Shown here in pieces: positions 29,101-37,420 of a DNA stretch of 64,000 bases. Numbering within the stretch: the first letter of the stretch is position 1; the number at the start of each line of letters is the position of its first letter. Under the pieces are notes generated by a model. The model was not told the DNA's origin. It saw nothing but the letters and a program-made list of their open reading frames with translations, and made no database searches. The position numbers and the translations under genes were made by a program. The stretch is from assembly GCA_023428755.1 (NCBI GenBank), contig JAEYWX010000006.1:124001-188000 (forward strand), written 5' to 3'. The DNA is from Bacteroidota bacterium. GTDB lineage: Bacteria; Bacteroidota; Bacteroidia; Chitinophagales; Chitinophagaceae.

Positions 29101-29496
29101 ACGGAACGTGGTGGTGTGTTGGGTTCAATGGAACGCATGTACCAACGGAACAAAATTCAGGAAGAGAGTTTGTATTACGAACACCAGAAACATACCGGCG
29201 AATTACCGATTGTGGGTGTAAATACCTTCCTCAATAAAAATGGAAGTCCAACAACTATTCCCGGTGAAGTGATACGTAGCACCACTGAAGAAAAGGAACA
29301 ACAGATCAGCAATCTGCATGCTTTCTGGAAACGGAATGAACAACGCAGTGCAACAGAGTTGAAGAAACTGAAAGAAGTAGCTGTAAGCAACGGTAACATT
29401 TTTGCACAGCTGATGGAAACAGTGAAATATTGTTCACTGGGGCAAATAACACATGCATTATATGATGTAGGAGGCCAGTACCGCCGTAACATGTAA
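26125..29496 (+). CDS. icmF: Fused B12-dependent acyl-CoA mutase with G-protein chaperone (IcmF type)
   Basis: This 1123-residue protein combines three units found as separate proteins in other systems. Residues 1-140 are the cobalamin-binding domain (SLFDGHDAAINIMRRIM, with the B12-ligand His in DGHD). Residues ~190-400 are a MeaB-like GTPase (GITGTGGAGKSS Walker A). Residues ~600-1123 are the mutase barrel (YGEDPAHRPDIYGKVGNSG). IcmF enzymes interconvert isobutyryl-CoA and butyryl-CoA or related acyl-CoAs and carry their own reactivation GTPase. Three repeat-derived in-frame stretches lie within it, at 26647, 27518 and 28191, apparently in linkers. Substrate preference is not readable. Confidence 0.9.
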   Translation: MNYSPSNKVRIVTAASLFDGHDAAINIMRRIMQSKGAEIIHLGHNRSVHEIVEAAIEEDAQGIAITSYQGGHVEFFKYMKDLLDENGCGHIKIFGGGGGTILPDEIEELHQYGITRIYSPDDGRQMGLEGMIEDVIKQCDISLNGNGEYKTAMTLGELKDVRTVARKITNAENGQSSIVSRQSSAVIPVLGITGTGGAGKSSVTDEIVRRYLNAFTGKTIAVISVDPSKKKTGGALLGDRIRMNSISSPRAYMRSLATRESDKALSAHVQEAIDICKEAGFDFIILESAGVGQSDASILDYCNVSLYVMTPEYGAASQLEKINMLDYADVIAINKFDKAGALDALADVRKQYKRNHQLFMAKDDELPIVGTIASQFNDAGVNELFEKIMLAVETKAQVKFGGVEHIAHRDTVSKSLIIPPARVRYLSEIADTVKDYNQLVEEQAAIASKLYQLQGVLEIFTSAGTKVPPSEGFREAIEKQIHQLTELQTPVAKKLIAHWPEKVKAYQQDFYEYKVRDKIIKQPLFSTSLSGSRIPKVVLPKYKDWGDLLKWQAQENVPGSFPFTAGVFPLKREGEDPTRMFAGEGGPERTNKRFHYVSLDQPAKRLSTAFDSVTLYGEDPAHRPDIYGKVGNSGVSIATVDDAKKLYSGFDLCDPKTSVSMTINGPAPMLLAFFMNTAIDQQCEKWIEVNGQWSMVNEAFEKKYSASAKPSYNNTSFPGELPAGNNGLGLRLLGLSGDEVLPADVYEQCRQTALQQVRGTVQADILKEDQAQNTCIFSTEFALKLMGDVQEYFIEQNVRNFYSVSISGYHIAEAGANPITQLAFTLANGFTYVEYYLSRGMNIDDFAPNLSFFFSNGMDPEYSVIGRVARKIWAKAMKYKYKANKRSQMLKYHIQTSGRSLHAQEIDFNDIRTTLQALYAIYDNCNSLHTNAYDEAITTPTEESVRRAMAIQLIINRELGTAKNENPNQGAFLIEELTDLVEEAVMNEFNRITERGGVLGSMERMYQRNKIQEESLYYEHQKHTGELPIVGVNTFLNKNGSPTTIPGEVIRSTTEEKEQQISNLHAFWKRNEQRSATELKKLKEVAVSNGNIFAQLMETVKYCSLGQITHALYDVGGQYRRNM
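26647..26677 (+). repeat. Heptamer tandem repeat inside icmF
   Basis: Units CAATCGT, CAATCGT, CAGTCGT and CAATCGT plus CAG are read in frame as a Ser/Gln/Val-rich stretch (QSSIVSRQSS) just before the GTPase P-loop domain. Confidence 0.75.
27518..27552 (-). repeat. C-rich palindromic element inside icmF
   Basis: On the minus strand this reads CCTCCCTAAATCCCTCC then GAAGGAGG, the same family as the elements at 45847 and 44277. It is translated in frame as KVPPSEGFREA between the GTPase and mutase domains. Confidence 0.75.
28191..28218 (+). repeat. Second heptamer tandem repeat inside icmF
   Basis: Units GAATGGT, CAATGGT, CAATGGT and GAATGAA encode VNGQWSMVNEA within the mutase part. The same unit (complement) occurs intergenically at 39343. 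Confidence 0.7.
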
Positions 29497-29497
29497 T

Positions 29498-29534
29498 AAC
29501 AAGAAAGGGCTCTGATAAAGAGCCCTTTCTTGTT
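29498..29534 (+). terminator. Terminator of icmF
   Basis: A 16-bp perfect hairpin (AACAAGAAAGGGCTCT arm, 5-nt loop) begins 2 bp after the stop codon; arms are A-rich and T-rich so it could work for both convergent genes. Confidence 0.88.
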
Positions 29535-29547
29535 ACACCATCATCTA

Positions 29548-30138
29548 TCAATCATTCGGTTCTTTTACTTCTTTTCCTTTTTTATCAATCATAATCATAT
29601 TGCCGTTTTTCATAACACGGGCCATACCTTCTACAAAAAAATCAGCAAAATTATATTGGTATTCGAAAACGAGTTGTCCTTTCCGGTTGATATACCCCCA
29701 CAGTCCATTGCTGTTTGAAACAGGTGCCAACCCTTCAGAAAATCCACGTGCTCCCTCATATTGAAAAGGAATAACTGTTTTGAACGAATGGTTCACATAG
29801 CCAAATTTGTTGTGCAGGCGAACTACAGCCAAGCTGTCTCTGAAGCAACCCGCTTCTTCATATTTTAATTCTTCGATCAGTTTACCGGTGGAGTCGAGAT
29901 AGCCCCATTTTTTATCAATTCGAACGGTGGCTTTTCCTTCACGGAACGTCATTGCTTCATCATAGATCAACGGCACAATTACTTCACCCTTGGTATTTAC
30001 AAATCCAACCTTATCTCCTTTTGTTACTTTAGCGAGGCCAAAGGCAAACTCATCTACATAGTCATATAATTTGGTCCAGCTTTGTGCAGTTGCATCGATG
30101 GCAATGAACAGCATGAATAAGATCATATACTTTTTCAT
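29548..30138 (-). CDS. WG-repeat protein, secreted
   Basis: This 196-residue protein has a signal peptide (ending near ATAQS). Four WG-type repeats are visible, each with a pattern like GLAKVTKGDKVGFVNTKGE or WGYLDSTGKLIEELKYEEA. WG repeats form small beta motifs seen in many Bacteroidota exported proteins; no enzymatic function is assigned. It is convergent with icmF. Confidence 0.82.
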   Translation of the reverse strand: MKKYMILFMLFIAIDATAQSWTKLYDYVDEFAFGLAKVTKGDKVGFVNTKGEVIVPLIYDEAMTFREGKATVRIDKKWGYLDSTGKLIEELKYEEAGCFRDSLAVVRLHNKFGYVNHSFKTVIPFQYEGARGFSEGLAPVSNSNGLWGYINRKGQLVFEYQYNFADFFVEGMARVMKNGNMIMIDKKGKEVKEPND

Positions 30139-30294
30139 AGTTCATATTTTTAAGATGATGAATAATAATAGTAAGGTAGAAACGATACTATTGAAATTCT
30201 ATGATCGCAGGCAGAGTACAGAATGATTGAAAGCAGAAAATCCGTTTTTGCCATTGGCTCCCGCAGTTTATGGTAAATCAATTAACTTTCGGCT

Positions 30295-31107
30295 ATGAAA
30301 CAGGTTGTATTATTCTCACTATTGTTAATCAGTTTGTTACTGTTTGCCGGGGGCTGTGCTAAGAACCCATATGCAGCTACCAATAAGTCGTATAAAAAAC
30401 AGGCAAAGAAATTTGCGGCATTGCTGCGTCAGTATCCCCTAAAGGATTCGGTAGAGATGGCATCGTTTGTTGGAACAACAAATTTTTCGATGCGTCGACC
30501 CAACTTTGTCATCATTCATCATACTGCACAAAACAGTTGTGAACAGACATTGAAAACATTTACACTTCCCCGTACGCAGGTAAGCGCTCATTATGTAATT
30601 TGTAAAGATGGGACTGTCCACCATATGCTCAACGATTATTTACGGGCACATCATGCAGGAGTGAGCAAGTGGGGAAATGCAACAGATATTAATTCAAACA
30701 GTATTGGTATTGAATTAGACAATAACGGATTTGAAGCCTTTGATGAACGGCAGCTGAACAGTTTAATGCTGTTACTTGAACGTTTGAAAAAATCATTCAA
30801 TATTCCGGCAGCAAATTTTATAGGACATGGTGATATTGCTCCCACACGTAAAAACGACCCCAACTGGCGCTTTCCCTGGCAAACATTCAGCGAAAAAGGA
30901 TTTGGTTTATGGTGGAGCGATACAAGCAATGTGCAGGTGCCGCCTGATTTTAATTACCTCACCGCTATACGAATTGTTGGTTACGATGTAAAGGACACAT
31001 CGGCTGCCATTCTCGGGTTCAAACGCCATTACATGATGGATACAACAAAAGGGATGACCCCGGAAGCAGCAAAAGTGCTGTTTCAACTCCACAAAAAATA
31101 CCTGTAA
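30295..31107 (+). CDS. N-acetylmuramoyl-L-alanine amidase, AmpD-like lipoprotein
   Basis: This 270-residue protein has a lipobox (FAGGC). The amidase_2 fold is recognised by VIIHHTAQNS (zinc His), SAHYVICKDGTVHHM, NSIGIELDNNG and FIGHGDIAPTRKNDP, which supply the zinc ligands and catalytic residues. It should cleave the bond between MurNAc and the stem peptide in the periplasm, so it may produce sugar for the recycling genes at 57-60 kb. It is preceded by a fairly AT-rich upstream region with TAACTTTC near 30282, a possible promoter -7 element. Confidence 0.88.
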   Translation: MKQVVLFSLLLISLLLFAGGCAKNPYAATNKSYKKQAKKFAALLRQYPLKDSVEMASFVGTTNFSMRRPNFVIIHHTAQNSCEQTLKTFTLPRTQVSAHYVICKDGTVHHMLNDYLRAHHAGVSKWGNATDINSNSIGIELDNNGFEAFDERQLNSLMLLLERLKKSFNIPAANFIGHGDIAPTRKNDPNWRFPWQTFSEKGFGLWWSDTSNVQVPPDFNYLTAIRIVGYDVKDTSAAILGFKRHYMMDTTKGMTPEAAKVLFQLHKKYL

Positions 31108-31264
31108 CTTTATTGATCTTCGATTGTTCCATAAGAATAATCATTCTGCGATTGCTCCCATTTTTAAAAAATTGACAACCGGAATCGTTTGCAATAGTAT
31201 GCTGCATGTAATGAAGCATAGAATAAAATATATTGCCGAATGGAATGTGTACAGCAAAATGTAA

Positions 31265-33910
31265 ATGAAGAACGAAGCCGGTATTAAATTGAAACGTATG
31301 ACAGCAGAACAACAACGACTTTTAGAAAATGCAAATAAAGCAGTTCCACTTGAACGCTGGGGACCTTACCTCAGCGAGCGCCAATGGGGAACTGTGCGGG
31401 AAGATTATGGCGAGTATGGCGATGCATGGGGTTATTTTCCGTTTGAGCATTCACACTTTCGTTCATACCTATGGGGTGAAGATGGAATTGCAGGCATTTC
31501 TGATTATTTTCAGAACCTCTGTTTTAGTGTAGCGTTGTGGAACGGGAAAGATGCTATTTTGAAAGAGCGACTTTTTGGATTGGGTAATTACAGTGGCAAC
31601 CATGGAGAAGATGTAAAAGAGTTGTATTACTATCTGGATAATGTGCCATCGCATTATTACATGGAGTATCTGTACAAGTATCCGCAAGGTGCGTTTCCTT
31701 ACAAAAAATTATACGAGGAGAACAAGAATCGGAATCGGCACGAGCCGGAATTTGAAATACTGGATACAGGGGTATTTAAGAACAATCATTATTTTGATGT
31801 GCGTGTTACGTATGCCAAACAGCATACAAACGACATGTTCATTAAAATCGATATTACAAACCGTTATCACCGGGCGGCATCTGTTACTGTTTTACCTACT
31901 CTTTGGTTTTCGAATAAATGGAGCCACAATGGGAAAGAACTGAAACCGGTTGTAGAATTTGTAAACGATTCCTGTGTGCATGCATGGCATAACCGGCTTG
32001 GTGATTATTATTTTTATTTTTCAGAGTCGGATGATCTTTGGTTTACCGAGAATGAAACCAATAAGGAAAAATTCAATGGAACGCCCAATGAAACCATTTT
32101 TGTAAAAGATGCCTTTCATGATGCAGTTGTAAATAATAAAAACAAAAAGAAACTGCGGGAGAAAAAGGCAGGTACAAAATGTTCGCCTGTGTATGACTTG
32201 CATTGCAAAGCACACGAAACAAAAACAATTTATTGCCGGTTGGTTGATGGGTTTGTTGATCAGGCATTTCCCCCAGGGTTTGAGCAGGTGTTTCAACAGC
32301 GGAAAAATGAAGCCGATGCATTTTATGCGAATATCATTGGTGAATCATTAACCGAAGATGAAAAGCGTGTTTCCCGCCAGGCGTATGCAGGATTGCTGTG
32401 GAGCAAACAGTTTTATGCATTTGATGTGGAAGAATGGATCAACGGAACTGATGGGATTACGCCGGTGAACAATGGGAAAAAGTTTGGCCGTAACCACGAT
32501 TGGGTGCATTTGAAGAATGCCGATGTGATTTCGATGCCTGACAAATGGGAGTACCCATGGTATGCCGCATGGGATCTGGCGTTTCAATGTATTGCCATGG
32601 CAGCAATTGATCCGGTGTTTGCCAAACATCAGCTGTTACTCATCATGCGTGAGTGGTACATGAAACCCGACGGACAATTACCGGCATACGAATGGAATTT
32701 CGGCGACGTCAATCCGCCGGTGCATGCAACTGCTGCATGGTATGTGTACAATATTGAAAAGAAACGTACAGGCAAAGGCGATGTGCAATTCCTGAAACGT
32801 ATCTTCCAAAAACTGTTGATCAACTTTACGTGGTGGATCAACCGGAAAGATGAAAACGGAAATAATTTATTTCAAGGCGGTTTCTTAGGTCTTGATAATA
32901 TTGGAGTATTTAATCGTTCGCATCATATCCCCGGCAATCATCAGCTTGAGCAAGCCGATGGTACAGCATGGATGGGCATGTATGCTTTGAACATGATGGA
33001 TATTGCATTGGAAATTGCCATGCACGATGATGCGTTTGAAGATACTGCCACTCGCTTCTTCGAACATTTTGTATTGATAGCCGAAGCATTGAATGAGCAA
33101 CACACCTGGAACGAAGAGGACAAATTCTATTACGATGTATTGGTGATGCACGATGGTAGTCATCAGCCATTGCGTATTAAATCGGCAGTAGGGTTAACCA
33201 GTTTGTTTGCTGTATCAACCATTCATAAAAACAGCTTGGCTCGTTTGCGTGATTTCAAAAAGCGCATTACCTGGTTTGAAAATTACCGTAAATCGAAAAA
33301 CCGTTTTTGGCCAAATGAAGAGAAAAGTGACAGTGAAGAAATATTGATCTCACTGGTGCCACGTGAACGTTTGCTCGCCATCCTTGCACGTTTGCTGGAT
33401 GAAGCAGAATTTTTATCGGTAGGTGGTATCCGTGCATTATCGAAAGACCATGAAAAGAATCCTTATTCGGTAGTGATTGATGGACATACGTATTCGATTC
33501 AATATGATCCCGGCGATAGTACAAGTGATATGTTTGGCGGCAACAGTAACTGGCGTGGCCCCGTGTGGATACCGCTTAATTTTTTAACCATACAGGCCAT
33601 TAAAGAGTTTGGCGATTTTTATGGCGACTCAGTGAAGGTAGAATATCCAACCGGCTCGGGTAATTATCTCAACCTGCGCAATGTGGCGAAAGAGTTAGCT
33701 TATCGGAATATTAATTTGCTCGGACTTGATGAGAAAGGTGAACGTCGTAGTCATGAAACCTACAATTGGTTTTACAAGCAACCGGGTAATGAAGAGCTCG
33801 TTCTCTTCTACGAATATTTCCATGGTGATAGTGGTAAGGGACTAGGTGCCAGTCATCAAACCGGCTGGACAGCGTTGATTGCTGAGCTGTTGTACGAGTT
33901 TAGTGAATAG
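31265..33910 (+). CDS. GH63-like glucosidase (MGH1-type glycoside hydrolase)
   Basis: This 881-residue protein without a signal peptide is cytoplasmic by appearance. The family pattern includes ERWGPYLSERQWGTVREDYG at the start, WAWDLA-type sequence (WYAAWDLAFQCIA), NPPVHATAAWYVYN and NWRGPVWIPLNFL, as seen in GH63/MGH1-like proteins that cleave alpha-glucosidic bonds. The likely substrate is a glucosylated oligosaccharide such as a glucosylglycerate or alpha-glucan; this is inference. It lies just upstream of the DUF72 gene (43-bp gap), so the two may be co-transcribed. Confidence 0.82.
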   Translation: MKNEAGIKLKRMTAEQQRLLENANKAVPLERWGPYLSERQWGTVREDYGEYGDAWGYFPFEHSHFRSYLWGEDGIAGISDYFQNLCFSVALWNGKDAILKERLFGLGNYSGNHGEDVKELYYYLDNVPSHYYMEYLYKYPQGAFPYKKLYEENKNRNRHEPEFEILDTGVFKNNHYFDVRVTYAKQHTNDMFIKIDITNRYHRAASVTVLPTLWFSNKWSHNGKELKPVVEFVNDSCVHAWHNRLGDYYFYFSESDDLWFTENETNKEKFNGTPNETIFVKDAFHDAVVNNKNKKKLREKKAGTKCSPVYDLHCKAHETKTIYCRLVDGFVDQAFPPGFEQVFQQRKNEADAFYANIIGESLTEDEKRVSRQAYAGLLWSKQFYAFDVEEWINGTDGITPVNNGKKFGRNHDWVHLKNADVISMPDKWEYPWYAAWDLAFQCIAMAAIDPVFAKHQLLLIMREWYMKPDGQLPAYEWNFGDVNPPVHATAAWYVYNIEKKRTGKGDVQFLKRIFQKLLINFTWWINRKDENGNNLFQGGFLGLDNIGVFNRSHHIPGNHQLEQADGTAWMGMYALNMMDIALEIAMHDDAFEDTATRFFEHFVLIAEALNEQHTWNEEDKFYYDVLVMHDGSHQPLRIKSAVGLTSLFAVSTIHKNSLARLRDFKKRITWFENYRKSKNRFWPNEEKSDSEEILISLVPRERLLAILARLLDEAEFLSVGGIRALSKDHEKNPYSVVIDGHTYSIQYDPGDSTSDMFGGNSNWRGPVWIPLNFLTIQAIKEFGDFYGDSVKVEYPTGSGNYLNLRNVAKELAYRNINLLGLDEKGERRSHETYNWFYKQPGNEELVLFYEYFHGDSGKGLGASHQTGWTALIAELLYEFSE

Positions 33911-33953
33911 AAGACATTACTAATACTTCTTAATTTTGAAAAAAGATTGACAG

Positions 33954-34871
33954 ATGGAATTTGGACGTGTTGATGAACAGCTTTTAGATAGTATTGATTT
34001 TTCCCTGCCTGCCGAACCTGCTTTTAATAAAACGGTATTGAACGGCAAAGCAGTGAAGGATGCAAAAGTATATCTCGGTTGTGCCAAGTGGGGACGAACA
34101 GAATGGGTGGGCAAGATCTATCCGCCGAAAACAAAAGAGAAAGATTTTCTGCAGCACTATGTGCAGCATTATAACAGCATTGAGTTGAATGCAACGCATT
34201 ACAAAGTGTATGGCGAAACGGGCATTCGTAAATGGGCAGAGAAAGCAAAGGATCTGGATTTTAAATTTTGTCCCAAGATGTATCAGGGTGTAACACACCG
34301 TGGCAGTTTAAAAGGAAAAGATTTTATTACCAATGAATTTTTCCGTGGTATTGTTGGATTTGAAGAACATCTTGGTCCCATCTTCGTGCAGGTGAGCGAT
34401 ACATTTTCACCGAAGCGTAAACAGGAGTTGTTCGATTACATGGCTTCGCTGCCAAAAGACCTGCAGTTCTTTTTAGAAGTCCGTCACCCCGATTGGTTTG
34501 GGAAAGAAGATATCCGCAACGAACTCTTCACAACATTAAAACAACTGAACATTGGCGCAGTTATTACCGATACTGCAGGCCGCAGAGATTGTGCACACAT
34601 GCATGTAACTGTACCGAAATTATTTATCCGTTATGTTGGCAACAGTCTGCACAAATCGGATTATACCCGTTGCGATGCATGGGTGCAGCGCATGAAACAA
34701 TGGCAACAGCAGGGCATGGAAGAAACGTATTTCTTTATGCACATGCATGATGAAGCAACTTCACCTGAACTCACTGTTTATTTGGTTGATCAAATGAATA
34801 AAGAAATGGGCTTGAACTTAATGAAGCCAAAGTTTATTGAAGGAGGTGTATCGCAATCATCCTTGTTTTAA
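33954..34871 (+). CDS. DUF72 family protein
   Basis: This 305-residue protein has the DUF72 TIM-barrel hallmarks YLGCAKWGRTEWVGKIYPP, then NSIELNATHYKVYGE, then KFCPKMYQGVTHRG, and HMHVTVPKLFIRYVGN. The biochemical function of DUF72 is unknown. The short spacing from the GH63-like gene suggests one operon. The perfect inverted repeat at 34870 overlaps its stop codon. Confidence 0.85.
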   Translation: MEFGRVDEQLLDSIDFSLPAEPAFNKTVLNGKAVKDAKVYLGCAKWGRTEWVGKIYPPKTKEKDFLQHYVQHYNSIELNATHYKVYGETGIRKWAEKAKDLDFKFCPKMYQGVTHRGSLKGKDFITNEFFRGIVGFEEHLGPIFVQVSDTFSPKRKQELFDYMASLPKDLQFFLEVRHPDWFGKEDIRNELFTTLKQLNIGAVITDTAGRRDCAHMHVTVPKLFIRYVGNSLHKSDYTRCDAWVQRMKQWQQQGMEETYFFMHMHDEATSPELTVYLVDQMNKEMGLNLMKPKFIEGGVSQSSLF

Positions 34872-34916
34872 CATCCTTGAAAATCCAAAATCAAATTTTG
34901 GATTTTCAAGGATGTT
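34870..34916. terminator. Perfect 22-bp inverted repeat after the DUF72 gene
   Basis: Arms at 34870-34891 and 34895-34916 are exact complements with a 3-nt loop CAA. The hairpin starts on the DUF72 stop codon and ends 17 bp before the next start. There is no strict T tract, so terminator or processing role is inferred from the position. Confidence 0.65.
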
Positions 34917-34932
34917 ATTGTACATTTATAAG

Positions 34933-36102
34933 ATGATAAAGCGGCTGTTACAGACAGATATCGAACTGAGTCTTAAGAAAATGCCTGCTGTTGCAATTCT
35001 TGGGCCGAGACAAGTGGGTAAAACAACTCTTGCAAGGGCTATTGCCCAAAAAGGCAAAAAGCAGATGCTTTACCTGGATATGGAGAAGTTATCTGATAGA
35101 AGTCGTCTTACCGATGCCCACTCTTATCTGGAACAACAGAGGGATAAGTGTGTAGTTATAGATGAGATACAGTTAATGCCAGAGTTGTTTTCTGTTCTGC
35201 GTCCTTTAATTGACGAACATAGAAAGCCCGGTCGTTTTATTTTACTTGGCTCTGCATCACCTACTTTGGTGAAAGGCGTTTCCGAAAGTCTTGCGGGAAG
35301 AACTCGCTATTTAGAATTATCTCCTATAGGAATTAGTGAGCTGCCAAAATCAGTTTCGATAAATAAACACTGGTATAGAGGAGGATTCCCTCAAGCACTT
35401 ACAAGCAAAACAGACAGAGATGCCTATACATGGATTGCTGATTTAGTGACAAGTTATGTTGAACGAGATTTGAATATGTTATTTGGCATATCTCTTTCTC
35501 CAGTTATTATCAGGAACTTTTGGCGTATGTTAGCTCATTCTAATGGAAATGTGTGGAATGCAGAAGTATTTGCACGATCATTAGGAGTTACGGCGCCCAC
35601 TGTGTTGCGTTACCTTGATTTTCTGGAAGGCGGTTTTATGGTTCGCAGATTGCATCCTTGGTTTGTAAACGCAAAAAAACGCTTGGTTAAATCGCCGAAA
35701 CTGTATATACGTGATACAGGGATACTACATTATATGCTTGGTGTACATTCTTTAAATGACTTGATGGGCCATCCTGGTTCAGGAGCATCATGGGAAGGAT
35801 ATGTAACAGAACAGGTTTTTCAACGGAAAGCAGAAACACTTGATTTATTTTTCTATCGTACGCAGGCAGGAGCGGAATGTGATTTAGTTCTGGTGAAGGG
35901 CGTAACTCCTTTAGCTTGTATTGAAATAAAACTCACGAATGCACCGGTTGTTTCAAAGGGATTTTATTCAAGCGTGGAAGATTTAAAACCCAAACGGAAA
36001 TTTATTATTACACCATCCAGCGAAGATTACACGATTAAAGAAGCTGTACTGGTAACAAGCCTCTCAACATTTATTCAACAACATCTTCCTTTATTGAAAT
36101 AG
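34933..36102 (+). CDS. AAA ATPase with DUF4143 C-terminal domain
   Basis: This 389-residue protein has Walker A GPRQVGKTT, Walker B VVIDEIQLMPELF, and a DUF4143 C-terminal part (SPKLYIRDTGILHYMLG, EGYVTEQVF, FYRTQAGAECDLVLV with a PD-(D/E)XK-like pattern). These stand-alone ATPases are common in Bacteria and Archaea, with unproven roles; some are thought to move with mobile elements. The ATG at 34933 is chosen because upstream codons would run through the hairpin. Expression may depend on the hairpin position. Confidence 0.85.
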   Translation: MIKRLLQTDIELSLKKMPAVAILGPRQVGKTTLARAIAQKGKKQMLYLDMEKLSDRSRLTDAHSYLEQQRDKCVVIDEIQLMPELFSVLRPLIDEHRKPGRFILLGSASPTLVKGVSESLAGRTRYLELSPIGISELPKSVSINKHWYRGGFPQALTSKTDRDAYTWIADLVTSYVERDLNMLFGISLSPVIIRNFWRMLAHSNGNVWNAEVFARSLGVTAPTVLRYLDFLEGGFMVRRLHPWFVNAKKRLVKSPKLYIRDTGILHYMLGVHSLNDLMGHPGSGASWEGYVTEQVFQRKAETLDLFFYRTQAGAECDLVLVKGVTPLACIEIKLTNAPVVSKGFYSSVEDLKPKRKFIITPSSEDYTIKEAVLVTSLSTFIQQHLPLLK

Positions 36103-36136
36103 TATGCTTTATAATCAAAATCTAATTTTTAAAAGG

Positions 36137-37420
36137 TTAATGTATTTCATACAACTCTTCCCATCTTGTGGTATAGCGTGGACTGCGTAATTCCTGCCGC
36201 ATCTTCCAGTCCCTGGTGGTGCCGCTGGCTGCAAACTTCAACACATCATCCCGCTGACTGAAGTTGATGTTGTCGATCATGTCCATCAATAACCGTCCGT
36301 TGTTTTTTGTTTCCGATACAAACAAATTGCCTTGTATCGATGCATCAGGTACCAATCCGCTGAGCATTACACCTGCTTTTTTGTACTGTGTTCCTTTTTC
36401 ATACAAACTGTCAACCAATGCAACCGCCGGTTTAATTAATTCGTTGGTGAACGATGTAGCAGTTGGCAACGTAGCATACCTGCTGTGAGTAATACCACGG
36501 TTAAAAGTTGCGTTGTGATTTTCGCCTTTCGCCACCACAAACACGCTGATGATGCTGGCTGCGCTGTGTTGTCTTCTTAATTTTTCGGCAGCCCTTGATG
36601 TATAGGTAGCAACGGCCTCTTTAATATCGTGAATGTTATCAACAGGGCTGCCGAACATGCGTGTGGTAGCGATCATTTTTTTTGTTACAAGTTCGTCCTG
36701 CATATCTTTCGATGCAATGCCATTCAGTTCACGGATCAACCGTACACCAACAACTCCGCCCAAATGCATGCGTCCAAACTCTTCGCTCATTTTACTCAGC
36801 TGCAATGCATCATCAATAAACCATTGTTCTTTTAATTTTTTTGCATACTGACCACCCACACCCCAGATATCACCCACAGGTGTTTTTTCCAGTCCTTCTC
36901 TTATTTTTTCTTCGGTATCGAGCACCATTACACAATTAGTTTCCTTTTTGTTTTTCTTCGACAGGCGATTGGCCAGCTTCGCCAATACTTTTGTTGGCGC
37001 CACACCAATGGATACTTTAATGCCTGTCCATTGTTCTACTGTTTCCCGCATATTATGTGCAATACGCTCAAGATCTTCAGTTGGAAAAATGCTGAGGTCA
37101 ACAAACGCTTCATCTACCGAATACACTTCCACATGCTGTTCACCAATGATGGCCCGCAACGTATCCATCACCCGCATGCTCAGATCGCCATACAAATTGT
37201 AGTTACTGCTGAACACGGCCACATCGTGTTTTTTAATCAATGGCTTCGCCATAAAATAAGGCCCGGCCATATCAACACCTAATAACTTCGCTTCATCACT
37301 GCGACTGATGATACAACCATCGTTGTTGCTGAGTACAACCACAGGCTTGTTATCGAGATGCGGTTTGAATAAACGTTCGCAGGAACAATAAAAGTTGTTG
37401 CAGTCAACAATGGCATACAT
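36137..37420 (-). CDS. umuC: Error-prone DNA polymerase V catalytic subunit UmuC-like
   Basis: This 427-residue protein is a Y-family polymerase. MYAIVDCNNFYCSCERLF gives the first metal Asp; the second acidic cluster is EVYSVDEAFVDLS; the thumb/little-finger regions follow. It copies past DNA lesions with its UmuD partner. The ATG at 37420 sits at the outer edge of a C-rich palindromic element; the upstream codons would be translated repeat, so the internal ATG is preferred. It is separated from umuD by the DUF559 gene, which breaks the usual umuDC adjacency. Confidence 0.93.
   Translation of the reverse strand: MYAIVDCNNFYCSCERLFKPHLDNKPVVVLSNNDGCIISRSDEAKLLGVDMAGPYFMAKPLIKKHDVAVFSSNYNLYGDLSMRVMDTLRAIIGEQHVEVYSVDEAFVDLSIFPTEDLERIAHNMRETVEQWTGIKVSIGVAPTKVLAKLANRLSKKNKKETNCVMVLDTEEKIREGLEKTPVGDIWGVGGQYAKKLKEQWFIDDALQLSKMSEEFGRMHLGGVVGVRLIRELNGIASKDMQDELVTKKMIATTRMFGSPVDNIHDIKEAVATYTSRAAEKLRRQHSAASIISVFVVAKGENHNATFNRGITHSRYATLPTATSFTNELIKPAVALVDSLYEKGTQYKKAGVMLSGLVPDASIQGNLFVSETKNNGRLLMDMIDNINFSQRDDVLKFAASGTTRDWKMRQELRSPRYTTRWEELYEIH

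Noticed and set aside
34837..34932. N-terminal extension of the DUF4143 ATPase
   Set aside because: It would translate the perfect 22-bp hairpin; family similarity starts at the ATG at 34933.
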